Of a DNA stretch of 64,000 nt, positions 9,650 through 20,749 are shown piece after piece; within the stretch, counting starts at the first letter, position 1; every line of letters begins with the position of its first letter. Below the pieces are notes generated by a model. The model was not told the DNA's origin, searched no databases, and saw nothing but the letters and a program-made list of their open reading frames with translations. Both the position numbers and the translations under genes were made by a program. The DNA lies in contig OY992540.1 of the NCBI GenBank assembly GCA_963921195.1, forward strand, positions 196,477,640 to 196,541,639, read 5' to 3'. This DNA is from Pegoplata infirma. Lineage: Eukaryota > Arthropoda > Insecta > Diptera > Anthomyiidae.

Positions 9650-10271
9650 ACAAGTAAATAAGTTAAATTCAGCCTTGCCGAATGTAGTGATACCCTCCAC
9701 AATTTTAAAAAGATTATTGCAAAAAACTTTATTTAAAAGGAAATTACTTTTGAAAAAAAAAAATTTTTTTGAAAAAAAAAATTTCCGCGAAAAAAAATTT
9801 TGGTAAAAAAATCCGCGATTTTTTTTTTTTTGTCAAAAACTATGTTCGAACTTGTTTAAATACCATTTGGTGTTCATTTATGTTCATATATGCCAACCAG
9901 TTGCCGAATTAAAGCATTTTGCATTTTTACGTTATGTTGAATATACTGAAATTTTTGAGGTGTGCTTGCATTTTCGTTCATAACTTTTGAACCGCTTAAC
10001 CGATATCGCTCAAATGCAATACCAAACTTCTCGGAAGAACTTCCAATAAATATGTTAAGGTTCAGTCATCTCTGTGCAATATTTTGACCGCGACAGCATT
10101 TTCCACAGACAGACAGACGGACGGACAGACGGACATCGCTAGAATGTTTTAAAATCGATCGGTCATCATGAATATATATACTTTATGGGGTCCCAGATCG
10201 ATATTTCGATGAGTTACAAACAGAATGACAAACTTATATATACCCTCTATCACTAAGTGGAGGGTATAAAA
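9650..10271 (+). mobile_element. Hel-A-1, mini-me/Helentron-like element
   Basis: Begins ACAAGTAAATAAG and has a subterminal palindrome around AATTCAGCCTTGCCGAATG. An A-rich middle follows, with paired CCGCG motifs, then ATAACTTTTGAACCGC. A GACGGACAGACGGACA tract (GTCY on the other strand) lies near 10110-10135, then ACTTTATGGGGTCCCAG. It ends in the hairpin ACCCTCTATCACTAAGTGGAGGGT plus TATAAAAA. It is full length for family Hel-A and non-coding. The internal GTCY proto-microsatellite is the hallmark of dipteran mini-me/DINE-1 repeats; assignment to Helentrons is inferred. Confidence 0.75.
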
Positions 10272-10450
10272 ATGTTTATAAATTAATTATTTGAAAATGT
10301 ATGGGGTTTTGCATTCAGAAAAATTAATTGTGTTATATAGAGAAAAAATGAATCAAAAATGCAAGTAAAATTGCAAAAAAAAATATTTTTGTTCCATAGA
10401 TGACTGAATGTTTTGCCATTAAAAAGTAATTTTCGTGAAAATGGAAGACA

Positions 10451-12145
10451 CACATTGGGAACTTTGTATGGAAAAGGCGCGCATCGACGTTTTTTTGTTA
10501 TAACTCTTGAACGAATAGGAATTTCACGACATTCTTTACCATTTTAAAAACTGGAGACCTTAAAGAACTCACACATGTGGATTGGACCTTTTTCGCATCA
10601 GTACCCTACTGGTAAATTTAAGGCAAAGTTGGTTAATTTATTCATATAAAAAAATAAAATGGTGGTCAATTATTTAAAACAGTTACGGATTTTAAGTGAC
10701 AATATAACAGCTTACCATTCAATACAAAGTGTTTCTTTCATATTTTGGTAAAGTCTACACCCTACTCGAAAATAGCATGCAAAATTAACTGCTTTCTATC
10801 TTTTATCATTTTCGATTTTTTAAACAAAAATAATGGGGAAAAATATCAAAGAAAGAAGCAACACACAGTAAATACTCATTATTTGCAATAATTGTTAAGT
10901 TATTTGGGAAAAAAATATTATAAAAACATTACTCTATAATCAGTACTTTCAACTTGTCTGTCTTTTTTATTAGGGATATATTTGGATCGGACTCAATCAT
11001 AACTATACTAAAAACATCTTGCAGGTTGTTTGTTTTTGAGTTTTCTCTGTTAAAGTTTATTTTATAGCTTTTAAAATGCCTATGTGATTTTTTCAAAGCC
11101 TACTCCGATAATTGCCATGAAAGAAGGCAAATATTTTTTAAATGTTACTTAATTAGTTAAGGGTAATTTTAATACCAACGGGCAATCACAATTCTTGTAA
11201 AAATAGTGTCATGAGCTAGAATTGTATGCATAGTGGGACTCATGGTTCCCCAACCATGCTTTTCAACTTATAATTTTGCAGTGCCATGTATGTGTTTTCT
11301 AACCTTAACTAAATTATTTTTTTCACTTGCGTGGATACACAGAAGTATTATAACAAACCGTTTTAAATTATCTTCTACTATTCCAGTTATTTTGGCCGTA
11401 ATTGCGGTCAAGAAAGCCTTTTAGTTACAAGCATTAGGTGAAACTCATTTTGCCTTAATAAAGTGAGGTAGGGTATCAAAATCAATAATTATTGGAAACC
11501 ACGGTTGTCTGTTAATAATATAGGTCATTTAAGTAAAATTTTGTATTAAAACGATTAACAGTAAATTTTGTTAAAAAATAATCACTTTAAAAATACTTAT
11601 TTTTTAGTTAGTAGACCCCACTTTAAACCTCATTTCAGGGCGCAGCTGCAACTGGCTGCAAAAGTTTCTACCCCAGGAGTATTAAGTAATACTTCTAGTT
11701 TATTGTACAAAAAGAATCGCCATTCCCTTCCGTTCCCCACAAAAGTTGCAATCCAAAATATAAATAGTTTTTTTCTAATTTTTCAAAAATTTACACTTTT
11801 TTATGGCCTGTATTTCCTACTTAAAAAGAGTAATATTAAAAACCATAAAATGGGTAACAAAGGTAATAGTTATAGCTACAATCTCCACTTAATTTCAGGA
11901 AAATCGCATTATTGGAAGTAGTTTTAAAAAATAAAATAAAAAAAGTCTTCAAAAAAAATTATTTTTTTCAAATTTATGCAAAAAGTCCTTACTTTGAATT
12001 TATGTCCTGACTAAACTAAGCGATGGATTTTCTTTCTATGAACGGTTTTCTTTCTCCTAGGGTGTCTACTTAGCGAATACGAGTATTTACTGTACATAAC
12101 TAAACATTTGTTTGGCTCTCAAATGCGCGTCTAGGATCCAATGTG
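10451..12145 (-). mobile_element. Transib-1, decayed Transib-type DNA transposon
   Basis: The ends are CACATTGGGAAC (10451) and, inverted, GGATCCAATGTG (12145), with subterminal GCGCGCAT and ATGCGCGT also inverted. The 5-bp sequence AGACA is duplicated exactly outside both ends (10446-10450, 12146-12150). Transib elements are known for 5-bp duplications and for CACWRTG-like termini related to the V(D)J heptamer. The minus strand encodes a decayed RAG1-like transposase C-terminus (11195-11424). The left 200 bp match, inverted, the right end of Transib-2 (33470-33670). The target lies in repeat T (the AGATAGAGGG region). Confidence 0.85.
11195..11424 (-). pseudogene. Transib transposase C-terminal remnant
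   Basis: Minus-strand reading from about 11424 gives KAFLTAITAKITGIVEDNLK, continuing through RFVIILLCIHASE to GTAKL, one in-frame stop, and then WGTMSPTMHTILAHD. The layout (helical block with KITGI and RFVIIL, TAKL, then a W...P.T.H..L.H block) is that of the RAG1/Transib region just before the third catalytic acidic residue, including the two His of the zinc-binding HxxxxH-like motif. A stop and probable frameshift near 11430 make it non-functional. The family call is from motif recognition without an alignment. Confidence 0.7.
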
Positions 12146-12190
12146 AGACAGAGGGCTTTCAATGTAGGTCCTCGATATATTTTTTAACTG
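12146..12190. repeat. Repeat T terminal fragment (T-2 right part)
   Basis: AGACAGAGGGCTTTCAATGT followed by AGGTCCTCGATATATTTTTT matches the T-3 end near 52650-52690 (AGATAGAGGGTTTTGAATAT). Its first five bases are the right copy of the Transib-1 target duplication. Confidence 0.55.
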
Positions 12191-12319
12191 AATTTTATTT
12201 TAGTTCGTGTTGAGTCCATATTTAAAAGATAATTTGTGACCTAAGGGTTAAGGCGACTGGCGAAATGAGTTCCGCATCTTAAAGAGTAATATGTGATGGA
12301 AAAGTTTTGATCACAAAAA

Positions 12320-12597
12320 CATTTGTGCACTCAAAAAAGAATTTCCAATGAACGACTTTCATAGAATTTATGAACAAATTCATAAAATTTATTATTTATT
12401 TTATTATACTTATACACTTTTTCATAGTATTTATGAATAAATCATAATATCTGAAATTTAAGAACTATTTAACATTTTTTCATAAATACTATGAAAAAGT
12501 TCAAAACTTTTATGAAAAACTTCAAAATTTGTATGTTTTTGTTCATAAATACTACGAATTTTGTTCATTGACAAATATTTTTTTGTTGTGTGATCAC
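12320..12597. mobile_element. Repeat Q-1, short inverted-repeat MITE
   Basis: The left part, CACTCAAAAAAGAATTTCC then ATGAAC, mirrors the right part, GTTCATTGACAAATATTTTT then GTTGTGTG. Inside, TTTTTCATAGTATTTATGAA pairs with TTCATAAATACTATGAAAAA. A second copy (Q-2) is at 37890-38143. It is non-coding. Confidence 0.65.
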
Positions 12598-12787
12598 TGG
12601 AAGAATTGCAATTAACTGTGTGAAGACGCGTCAAAGTCGTATCAAGTTTTTTTTTTAAATGTTCAGGAGTTTTTTTTTATTTTTTATTAAAAATAATTAA
12701 AATTAGTTTTTTTATTTAAAATACTGATTAATTTTTATTAAAAAATAAAAATTGTTTTATTCGACCTTTAAAATATTATATTTTGAG

Positions 12788-13695
12788 GATGTTTATTCTG
12801 GCTCGAGGTCATTATTTTCTTTACTAATTAAAACCATGATATTCTCATAGCATAATTTTCAAGAAAATTATTTTTTTTTTGTTTTAAATTTATTTATATT
12901 GGTCATTTTTGTAAGACTTAATCGACACGTGTTTCGGAATTTGTCAAGATTCCATTGTCAAGATTATTTAGCAAAAATAGAAACGATTTACTACAAAGTA
13001 GCAAACGAGTCTAATGACAAATCGTTTGTGCACAAACTAGAATATTTAAAACAAAAAAAATAATTTTCTTGAAAATTATGCTATGAAAATATCATAGTTT
13101 TAATTAGTAAAGAAAATAATGACCTCGAGCCAGAATAAACATCCTTAAAATATAATATTTTAAAGGTCGAATAAAACAATTTTTATTTTTGAATAAAAAT
13201 TAATCAGAATTTGAACATAATGGTTGGCACGCCATGTGATGAATAACCCTAATATGGAGTATTTCTCACAACAACAACACAAAAAACATATTGTTGTAGT
13301 CCAATGGACTATCGTATGTAAAATTGTTTTAAATATTTTTGTTGGTTATTGACAATCGTTGCCTTATTAGTATGGTACAATTTCTTCGTCTTTCTAATTC
13401 TCATTGTGAATAGAGGCGAATATGTATTAATATTCTAGTTTGTGCACAAACGATTTGTCATTAGACTCGTTTGCTACTTTGTAGTAAATCGTTTCTATTT
13501 TTGCTAAATAATCTTGACAATGGAATCTTGACAAATTCCGAAACACGTGTCGATTAAGTCTTGCAAAAATGACCAACATAAATAAATTTAAAACAAAAAA
13601 AAAAATAATTTTCTTGAAAATTATGCTATGAGAATATCATGGTTTTAATTAGTGAAGAAAATAATGACCTCGAGCTAGAATAAAAAATATCCTCA
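12788..13695. repeat. Complex inverted repeat with three related arms
   Basis: The left arm (12788-13055) contains TTCTGGCTCGAGGTCATT, TCGACACGTGTTTCGG, and TTGTGCACAAACTAGAATAT. Its reverse complement recurs at 13431-13690. Between them, 13045-13145 repeats the outer third of the arm in inverted orientation. The approximately 290-bp spacer (13145-13430) contains no ORF. It could be a decayed foldback transposon with a secondary rearrangement. Confidence 0.7.
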
Positions 13696-14689
13696 AAATA
13701 TTTATTAAAAATAATTAAAATTAGTTTTTTTTATTAAAAATAACTAAAATTAGTTATTTATTCGACCCTTTAATTGTGTAATGAAAACGAGTTTTTTCTA
13801 GTTCGAGGTCATTATTTCCACCGTTATAAATTAAAAGAACAAGTACCTAACTTGCTCTCTTCGGATTTAGAGTCTCTGCTTCCAAAGATTTTTTTAATTT
13901 GCAGTATTTGTTGGAAGAATATCGCAAGATAAAAATTAAAGTTAACATAAGAACTTTTTATATTCATTAAAAACTAGGAAAATAAAATCCCTCGAACTAA
14001 AATAAACTCTTTTTTATTATTAAATAATAATAAAAAATAGGAAAAAATCTGGAAAATTTAGAAAAACATTAAATTTCATACAATTATGAAAAAAAAAAAG
14101 AATTTAAAAATAAGAAAAAAATTCTAAAAAATCCGAAAAAATTGGAAAAATTAAAAAAGAAATGATTTCTTATATACATAATTTCTACCACAAAAGAGAA
14201 GATATTAAAATCCAATTTTCGAAAATAAGTTTTTAAAATTTCCAAATAAATGAAATGTTTAAATCCCTCCCTCTTTAGAACTTACGTATGTACCTTTAAA
14301 GAACATCATACAGTTGTATTTTAATTCATATTTTCAGCTCTGTATTAATTTTAACTCTATTTAAATTTGTTTTATTTTGCCTTCTTATCTACTCACAATC
14401 AGTCAAAACAAAAATATAGACCTGTAGGTACGTACTTAAGTATAAAAACTTTCTTAAAATTTTGTTAAAAGTTTAAGTTATAAGACAAAGTTTTCATTCT
14501 CTTTTTAATGTTTAATGTTACTTAATGAGGTCATTAACAACAGTTTTTTTTTTTACTTTTTGATAAATGTAAACATACTACAACTAAAATACACTGCAAG
14601 GAAATGTTTAGCAATGACAAAAAAAATTTTCAGAACATAAGCATTGCAAAATGTATATAGAATCCATTTTTCTACTACAAGTTTAACAA
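13696..14689. other. AT-rich stretch without recognisable gene
   Basis: A short CGAGGTCATTATT word near 13805 echoes the inverted repeat to the left. Otherwise I see no ORF, RNA gene or clear repeat edge. Confidence 0.4.
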
Positions 14690-15190
14690 AATTTGACCAT
14701 TTTTAAAAATAAAACTTTTTTTACAAAAAAATTATCAAAGTTTTATTTTATTTCAAAATATTTATATACCACTGCAGTGAAAAAAAACCTTGTAGAGTTA
14801 CAAGAATTCGTAACTTTTTTTTGCTACCTTCAATTTGACAAGAGTTACTTTTTATTTTACAAGTTTTTTACCAAAAATTTTGTAATTTTACAAATTTTTT
14901 ACCAAAAAAATTGTAAATTTACAATTTTTTTGAAGCGATAAAACTTACAAGGAGGTTTCGCGACTTTACCGGATTTTTTGCTACCTCCTAATAAAAACTA
15001 CGAGCTTTTTTATAATTTTACAAGATTTTTACCAATAAATTTCAATTTACAAAATTTTTTCGAAATAAAATTAACTAGAAATTCACGTAAATTTACAACA
15101 TATTTTTTTTTTTTAAACCTTAGAAATTTGTAAAATTACAAGAAAAACTATAAAATTACACAAAAAAATGTAAATTTCAATCGAAATTTA
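14690..15190. repeat. Degenerate ACAAATTTTTTACCAAAA repeat region
   Basis: Words such as TTTTACAAATTTTTTACCAA and its near complements TGTAAATTTACA recur several times at irregular spacing, giving a loose tandem and inverted structure. The 82-codon frame at 14693 is compositionally a repeat read-through. Confidence 0.4.
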
Positions 15191-15229
15191 TTTGTTCAAA
15201 AACAAGGAAAACTATCAAATATTGGCAAA

Positions 15230-15610
15230 ATGGGATTACGAGACTTTTTCTTGAGAACCTTTTTTTCAAAAATGTTTAAGAATCTGTAAATTTTCTCATT
15301 CAATAAATACATCACAGATTTTTTTGGATTATAAAAATTGTTTTTGAGACTTTTTCGATACGAAAAAATTTAAGAATTTGACAATTTGTCTATACAAAAA
15401 ACATTTAAGAAACTGAGTAATTTCTTTATGAAAAACGACTCAGAGTCTGAAAATTATCTGTACGAAAAATGTATAAGAATATGAGATATATTCAATACGA
15501 ATCTGGGACATTTTTCAAGTAGAGAAATTTTTTAATCCAAAAATGTCTTACAATTAGAACATGAGAATGCTTCTATATGAATAATTTCTCAAGATCTGAG
15601 AATTTTTTTA
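15230..15610. repeat. Degenerate AATCTGA/GAGAATTTTTCTAT-type minisatellite
   Basis: Roughly 35-45 bp units built from AAGAATCTG, TTTTTCGATACGAAAAA-like inverted words and TCAGAGTCTG. It resembles the better preserved 35-bp minisatellite at 56050-57600 and the decayed one at 49500-50040, though the units are strongly diverged here. Confidence 0.45.
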
Positions 15611-15639
15611 CAAAACTTGGCAATATTGAATTTTAGACA

Positions 15640-15910
15640 GTTTTTATGTTAAAATTTCAGAGAGGTGTTTTTTGGCATTGGTGTGCAATAAATTTTCAAA
15701 ATTATCAAAAATCAAATATTTGGCTCAAGGCTGTTTTTTTGTGTTTTTTTTTTTCCTCGGAAACCGTATGCTGTACGAAAAAACATTCAATAAAATTATG
15801 AAAATTTAAAATTTAGAAACAAAAAAAAATGTTAACAAACAATATTGAAAACATTTTTCCTGGCAAGTACACCATGGATTTACAAAAACTATGTTTTGTG
15901 TTAAAGTTAA
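15640..15910 (+). repeat. Repeat W-1
   Basis: TTTCAGAGAGGTGTTTTTT, CAATAAATTTT and AAATATTTGGC recur in inverted order at 21690-21990 (W-2). Words such as CAATATTG and CCATGGATTT are also shared. It is an old dispersed repeat with no ORF. Confidence 0.5.
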
Positions 15911-16231
15911 GAATATCCTTTTTCAAAATATATTAATGTATCCTGATCCCATTTTTTTAAATTTTTTTTTTATTTTTTTTTCCTAATATCGGTTTTTTAA
16001 ATTGATTTATGTTTTTCTAACCTCTTTATGAATTTTAAACTGAGATTTGTTATCAAATTTGGGTAATGTGAAACCCATAAACTATGACAAAAGCTTGATA
16101 AAAAAAAATTTAAAAAAAAAACATATCAGGGATCAGACATTTCACCACGCTCTTGTCTTTGCTCCTGTGTTAAGCTGAGAGTGGAAAAATTATTATTATT
16201 TTATAAGTTAAAAAAAGTCCAATTTGACTAA
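15911..16231. other. No recognisable feature
   Basis: T-rich and A-rich runs with no ORF or repeat border that I can support. Confidence 0.4.
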
Positions 16232-17248
16232 CAAGGGAAGTCTCTCTAGTGTCACCCGCGAATCTTTAAGGAATTGGTTTTAATTTGTAGAGAAGAAAAA
16301 TTAAAGGGACACGTATTTTTTTTTTGCGGCCCATATTCATATTTAGGGGGTAAAAAGGAGGGAGGAAGACAAGGCCATTTTTCAGTTTTTTCGTATATCT
16401 CCTATATTATGCAAAGAAACCTATGCTGTGTTTTTCAATAAGTGGATTTATTTTCGGATTAATCTTATTTAGTTTTAAATAAATATTTTAACATGCCAAA
16501 TCAAATTTGAAATATTTTTTTCCGTAATCTAAGATAAATTTGCATTTATAATCCGAAAAAATAATAAAAATATCTGGAAAATGAAAAAAGTTAGAAATAA
16601 ATCAAAATTAATCCAACTAAATTTTAGGATTTAATAAATCCATTTTGGATTAATTTTTATTTATTTATAACTTTTTTTATTTTCCAATTTTTTTTTTTAT
16701 AATTTTTTCGGAATATAATTGCAAATTTATCGTAGATTACGGAAAAAAATATTCCAAATTTGTTTTGGTATGTTAAAATATTTTTTTAAACAAAATAAGA
16801 TAAATCAGAAAATAAATCCACTTATTGAAAAACACAGCACTAGTCGTGTTACATACAAAATGAAAGGTCTTTGGAAAATCTATCTACGTGTTCTAAGAAC
16901 GTGTCCAAACATGCACAACTTTTCATCATATTGAGTAAAATACCAAAATTTTAGGACATTTATGTTAATATGTCGAAAAATATTAACTTCTTTGGCCCGT
17001 TGTTAGCACCACGAGATAGGTATTTTTAATACCTTTAATCTGATATTACACATGCCTATATTAATTTTGTTTAAATAGGCGTAAATCGAAAAAAACTGAA
17101 AAAGGTCAATTTCCCCCCATACAAATCGATCACCCCTAAAAGTGAGTTTGGGCCGCTAAAAAAAAATACGTGTCTAATTAATTTTCGTTCTTAACAACAT
17201 ATCCAATTTCATGAAGATCGGAGGGTGACACCAGGGAGACTTCCCTTG
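16232..17248. mobile_element. FB3-1, TIR/MITE with TAA duplication, carries FB4
   Basis: The ends are CAAGGGAAGTCTCTCTAGTG and, inverted, CCAGGGAGACTTCCCTTG. Both also contain GTGTCACCC/GGGTGACAC just inside. TAA flanks both ends (16229-16231, 17249-17251), a TWA duplication as in PIF/Harbinger. Subterminal CACGTATTTTTTT and GCGGCCC also occur inverted on the right (GGGCCGCTAAAAAAA). A second, truncated copy (62462-62745) starts with the same terminus. The core is split by FB4. Confidence 0.8.
16424..16839. mobile_element. FB4, 416-bp palindromic MITE inside FB3-1
   Basis: Perfect 13-bp ends TGCTGTGTTTTTC and GAAAAACACAGCA, with arms that continue to pair inward (AATAAGTGGATTTATTTTC). CTA flanks both sides (16421-16423, 16840-16842). 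FB3-2 at 62625-62645 has the uninterrupted sequence GAAACCTAGTCATG with a single CTA, which is direct empty-site evidence. It is non-coding. Confidence 0.85.
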
Positions 17249-17486
17249 TAAGAGCAAAATAACAGCTGTTTGAAATTTTGGGCCCTGGTTCGACAATGGT
17301 TAAAGATGTATTTTAAGAAAACTTTGCATAAATGTATAGTTGTTCAAAATTTTTAAAAAATTTTAGAATTTTTTCAAAGAAATCAAATGAAGGAACTAAT
17401 ATATTTTCAAATTTTGTTTCATTAAATTTTTAAAATTGGGCCATTTCAGAAAATTTAGCTCAAATTTTAGTCATTTTTGGAAATGG

Positions 17487-18500
17487 TGTCTCAGATTAAT
17501 TTGAGCCTTGACACATAGATAGCCCTCATAAATAAGTATGATATATGTACCATATATCGTTTTTTTACATTTGGTGTATTTAACGAATTATGGCGGGTCA
17601 AAGATTGACTTTTTAAGCAAAAGTAAGAAAAATACATCACGTTTAAAGAGCTGTAACTTCTTAACCAATGACCCGATTTTCACAAATTTAGGCTCATGTG
17701 AAAGCTGGGGTTCTTCTTTTAGAAAATATTTTTAAAATAACACAGTTTTTTTTACAGAAATGATGCAAAAATGCAAAAACATTTTTTCTTTTCGAATATT
17801 TAAAAAAACACATCTTCGATTTTTTTTAAAAAAATTCTGGTGGAAAATAACAATGTTTTGTATAACATATTCAAAATTCAGAGTGGGATCTCCATGGGAT
17901 CAAAAACTATTCTGTTTTAAGTACGAGGTTCTCATATTTTTCCCTTAGAAAATTTAAATTTCAAATGTTTTGAATGTTTTTCAAAATTTTAATAGTATAA
18001 TTTTCTTTGAAAATTTAAATTTTTATATTGAAGAAACATAAAATTTTAATTTTCTAAGGTAAAATTTAAGAACTTCGTACTAAAACCAGAATATTTTTTG
18101 ATCCCATTGGGATCCCACTCTGAATTTTGGATATGTTGTACAAAACAGTATTGTTTATCACCAAACTTTTTTTTAAAAAAATCGAAAATGTGTTTTTTTA
18201 AATATTCGCAAAAAAAAAATGTTTTTGAATTTTTGCAACACTTCTGAAAAAAATCCGTATGCTTTTGAAAATACTTCCTATAAGAAGAAGAATTAAGCTT
18301 TCATATGAGCCATTACTTGTGGTAATCGGATTACTAGTTAAAAAGTTAGAGCACGTTAAACGTCATGTATTTTTCTGACTTGTGCTAAAAAAGTCGAACT
18401 TTGACCCGCGATAATTTGAAAACTACAGCATATTTTGAAAATCCAAAAATGCAACATATCTCATATAAACGTGGATATCTATGAGCCAAATTCTCAGTGG
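17487..18500. mobile_element. FB5, foldback element of about 1 kb
   Basis: The left arm (17487-17990) and right arm (18005-18500) are imperfect reverse complements. Matching pairs include GCGGGTCAAAG and CTTTGACCCGC, GAAAAATACATCACGTTTAA and TTAAACGTCATGTATTTTTC, GAGTGGGATC and GATCCCACTC, and ACATAGATAGCC and GGATATCTATG. The centre is a short AT-rich turn around 17995. I could not fix a terminal duplication. The ORFs in both arms are mutual shadows. Confidence 0.7.
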
Positions 18501-18696
18501 CGTCCAAAGGCATGTTTCCGAACAGTGGGGCGAAAATTTTTGGAATTACCCAATTGTGAAAAAGTAGTTTTGAGCTCCACGCTAATTGGATGGTTATCGA
18601 TATCCGAAAAAAATAAAAAAAATTATCTGAACATTTATTACGATATAATGCTATAACAAAGATTTTTTTTGGTATTTTTTTTTTAATTTTTTTTTA

Positions 18697-20592
18697 CACG
18701 ATAATTTAAAAAAAGTTGCAGGACGCCACCTCAGTTTGACTATATAAGCTAACAATTAACGAAAAAGAAAAGAAGAATCACTATTTTCGTTTTCTTTAAA
18801 CCAAAACTTGGGTTTGTAACTTGGATAATAATTCACGTCGTGGTGAATAAAACCGTTTTCCACCAGCTGGTGAATAAAAAGAAACATAATTATTTTTCAA
18901 AAAAAAACTTTTTTTTTCATAAATTTTTTTTTTCTTCAACTTTTTTTTTCATCAATTTTTTTTTTTTTTTTTTCATCAATTTTTTTTCCATCAATTTTTT
19001 TTTATCAAATTTTTTTTCCGTCATTTTTTTATCAAAAACCTTTTTATCAACTTTTTTTTATAAATTTTTTTTTTTTCATCAATTTTTTCTTTCATCAATT
19101 TTTTTTTCCATCAATTTTTTTTTTCATCAAATTATTTTTTTGATCATTTTTTTTTTCGTCAAACTTTTTTTTCATCAATTTTTTTTTTTTTCAAAAAAAA
19201 ATATTTTTTCATAAACTTATTTTTTTATCAAATTTTTTTTTTTCATCAATTTTTTCTTTCATCAATTTTTTTTTTCCATAAAATTTTTTTTTCCATCAAA
19301 TTATTTTTTCATCATTTTTTTTCCAAAAAAAAAAAAATTTTTCATAAATCTTATTTTTTTATAATTTTTATACCCTCCACTTAGTGATAGAGGGTATATA
19401 TAAGTTTGTCATTCCGTTTGTAACTCATCGAAATATCGGTCTGGGACCCCATAAAGTATATATATTCATGATGCCCGATCGATTTTAAGACATTCTAGCG
19501 ATGTCCGTCTGTCCGTCTGTCCGTCTGTCCGTCTGTCCGTCTGTCCGTCTGTCCGTCTGTCTGTCTGTTGAAAATGCTGTAGCGGACAAAATATTACACA
19601 GAGATGACTGAAACTTAACATATTTATTGGAAGTAGTCCCGAGAAGTTTGGTATTGCATTTGAGCGATATCGGTTCAGCGGTTCAAAAGTTATGAACGAA
19701 AATGTAAGCACACCTCAAAAATTTCAGTACATTCAACATAACCTAAAAATAAAAAATGCTTTAATTCGGCCTCTGGTTGACATATGTGAACATAATTGAA
19801 CACCAAATGGTATTTAAACAAGTACAAACATATTTTTTGACAAAAAAAAAAAAATCGCGGATTTTTTTTTACCAAAATTTTTTTCGCGGGATTTTTTTTT
19901 TTTTTTATTTTTTTTCAAAAGTAATTTCCTTTTAAATAAAGTATTCTGCAATAATCTTTTTGAAATTGTGGAGGGTATCACTACATTCGGCAAGGCCGAA
20001 TTTAACTTTTTTACTTGTTTTTTTTTTCAATTTTTTATTATCAAATTTTTTTTTTTTCATAAATTTTTTTTTTCTTTTATCACAATTTTTTTTTTCATTA
20101 ATTTTTTTTTCATAAAATTTTTTCTTTCATCAAAATTTTTTTTCATAATTTTTTTTTATCATATTTTTTTTCATCAATTTTGTTTCATCAAATTTTTTTT
20201 AATTCCTAAATTTTTTTCTCACCCAAAATTTTTTTTTCATCAATTTTTTTTTTTTACATCAAATAATTGTCTTTTCATCAAAAATTTTCAAATTCATCAA
20301 AAACTTTTTTCATCAAAATTTTTTTTCTCCAAAAACTTTGGGTTCATTAATTTTTTTAACATAATTTTGTTTCATTTTTTTTACCAAAACTACCTTTTCA
20401 CCAAGTCTAAACTTTTCGCATAAAAGTTTTCCATTTGTTTATCAAATATACATAAAACAAGTGAGAGTGTTATATTCTTTGGTGCCGAATCTTTTATACT
20501 CTCTAAAATGTAAAACACTTTTTTGCACTTATTTTTTCACTCACTTACGAAGTGTACATCTCTTTTGGTTTTTTAATGGGGTCCATGGACCT
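18697..20592 (+). mobile_element. X-2, repeat X copy split by Hel-A-2
   Basis: A decayed L end (18697-18900; CACGATAAT instead of the full terminal motif) includes GTTGCAGGACGCCACCTCAG and the CAGCTG-centred palindrome. A T-rich array follows at 18900-19365, Hel-A-2 sits inside the array, the array resumes at 20019-20330, and the F end (TATCAAATATACATAAAACA then AGTGAGAGTG) runs to about 20592, where it breaks off. Confidence 0.7.
19366..20018 (-). mobile_element. Hel-A-2 with an expanded GTCCGTCT tract
   Basis: Complete Hel-A copy in inverse orientation, from the TATACCCTCCACTTAGTGAT hairpin at the left to TTACTTGT at 20018. Its GTCY stretch (about 19503-19568) is about 64 bp of GTCCGTCT units, the longest of the Hel copies here. 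It gives an artefactual ORF rich in Thr-Asp-Gly-Arg. It is inserted in the T-rich array of X-2. Confidence 0.8.
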
Positions 20593-20749
20593 ATTTTTAT
20601 AATAAGGTTTTAAAATGCTTGTATTTCTTAAACTAACTTTTCGGCACTATTAGCAGTTGATCTAAGCACTTCATTGGAATACGTACCACCCTACTGTGCA
20701 CCGTTGCCTATGATTGTTATTTAATGGCAATTACAAATTAAGTATACGT

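Noticed and set aside
19466..19711. ORFs with repeated Thr-Asp-Gly-Arg (also 52691-52906, 58818-59021, 60447-60701)
   Set aside because: The repeat is the (GTCY)n tract of Helentron-like elements read in frame. It recurs at the same place in non-coding copies.
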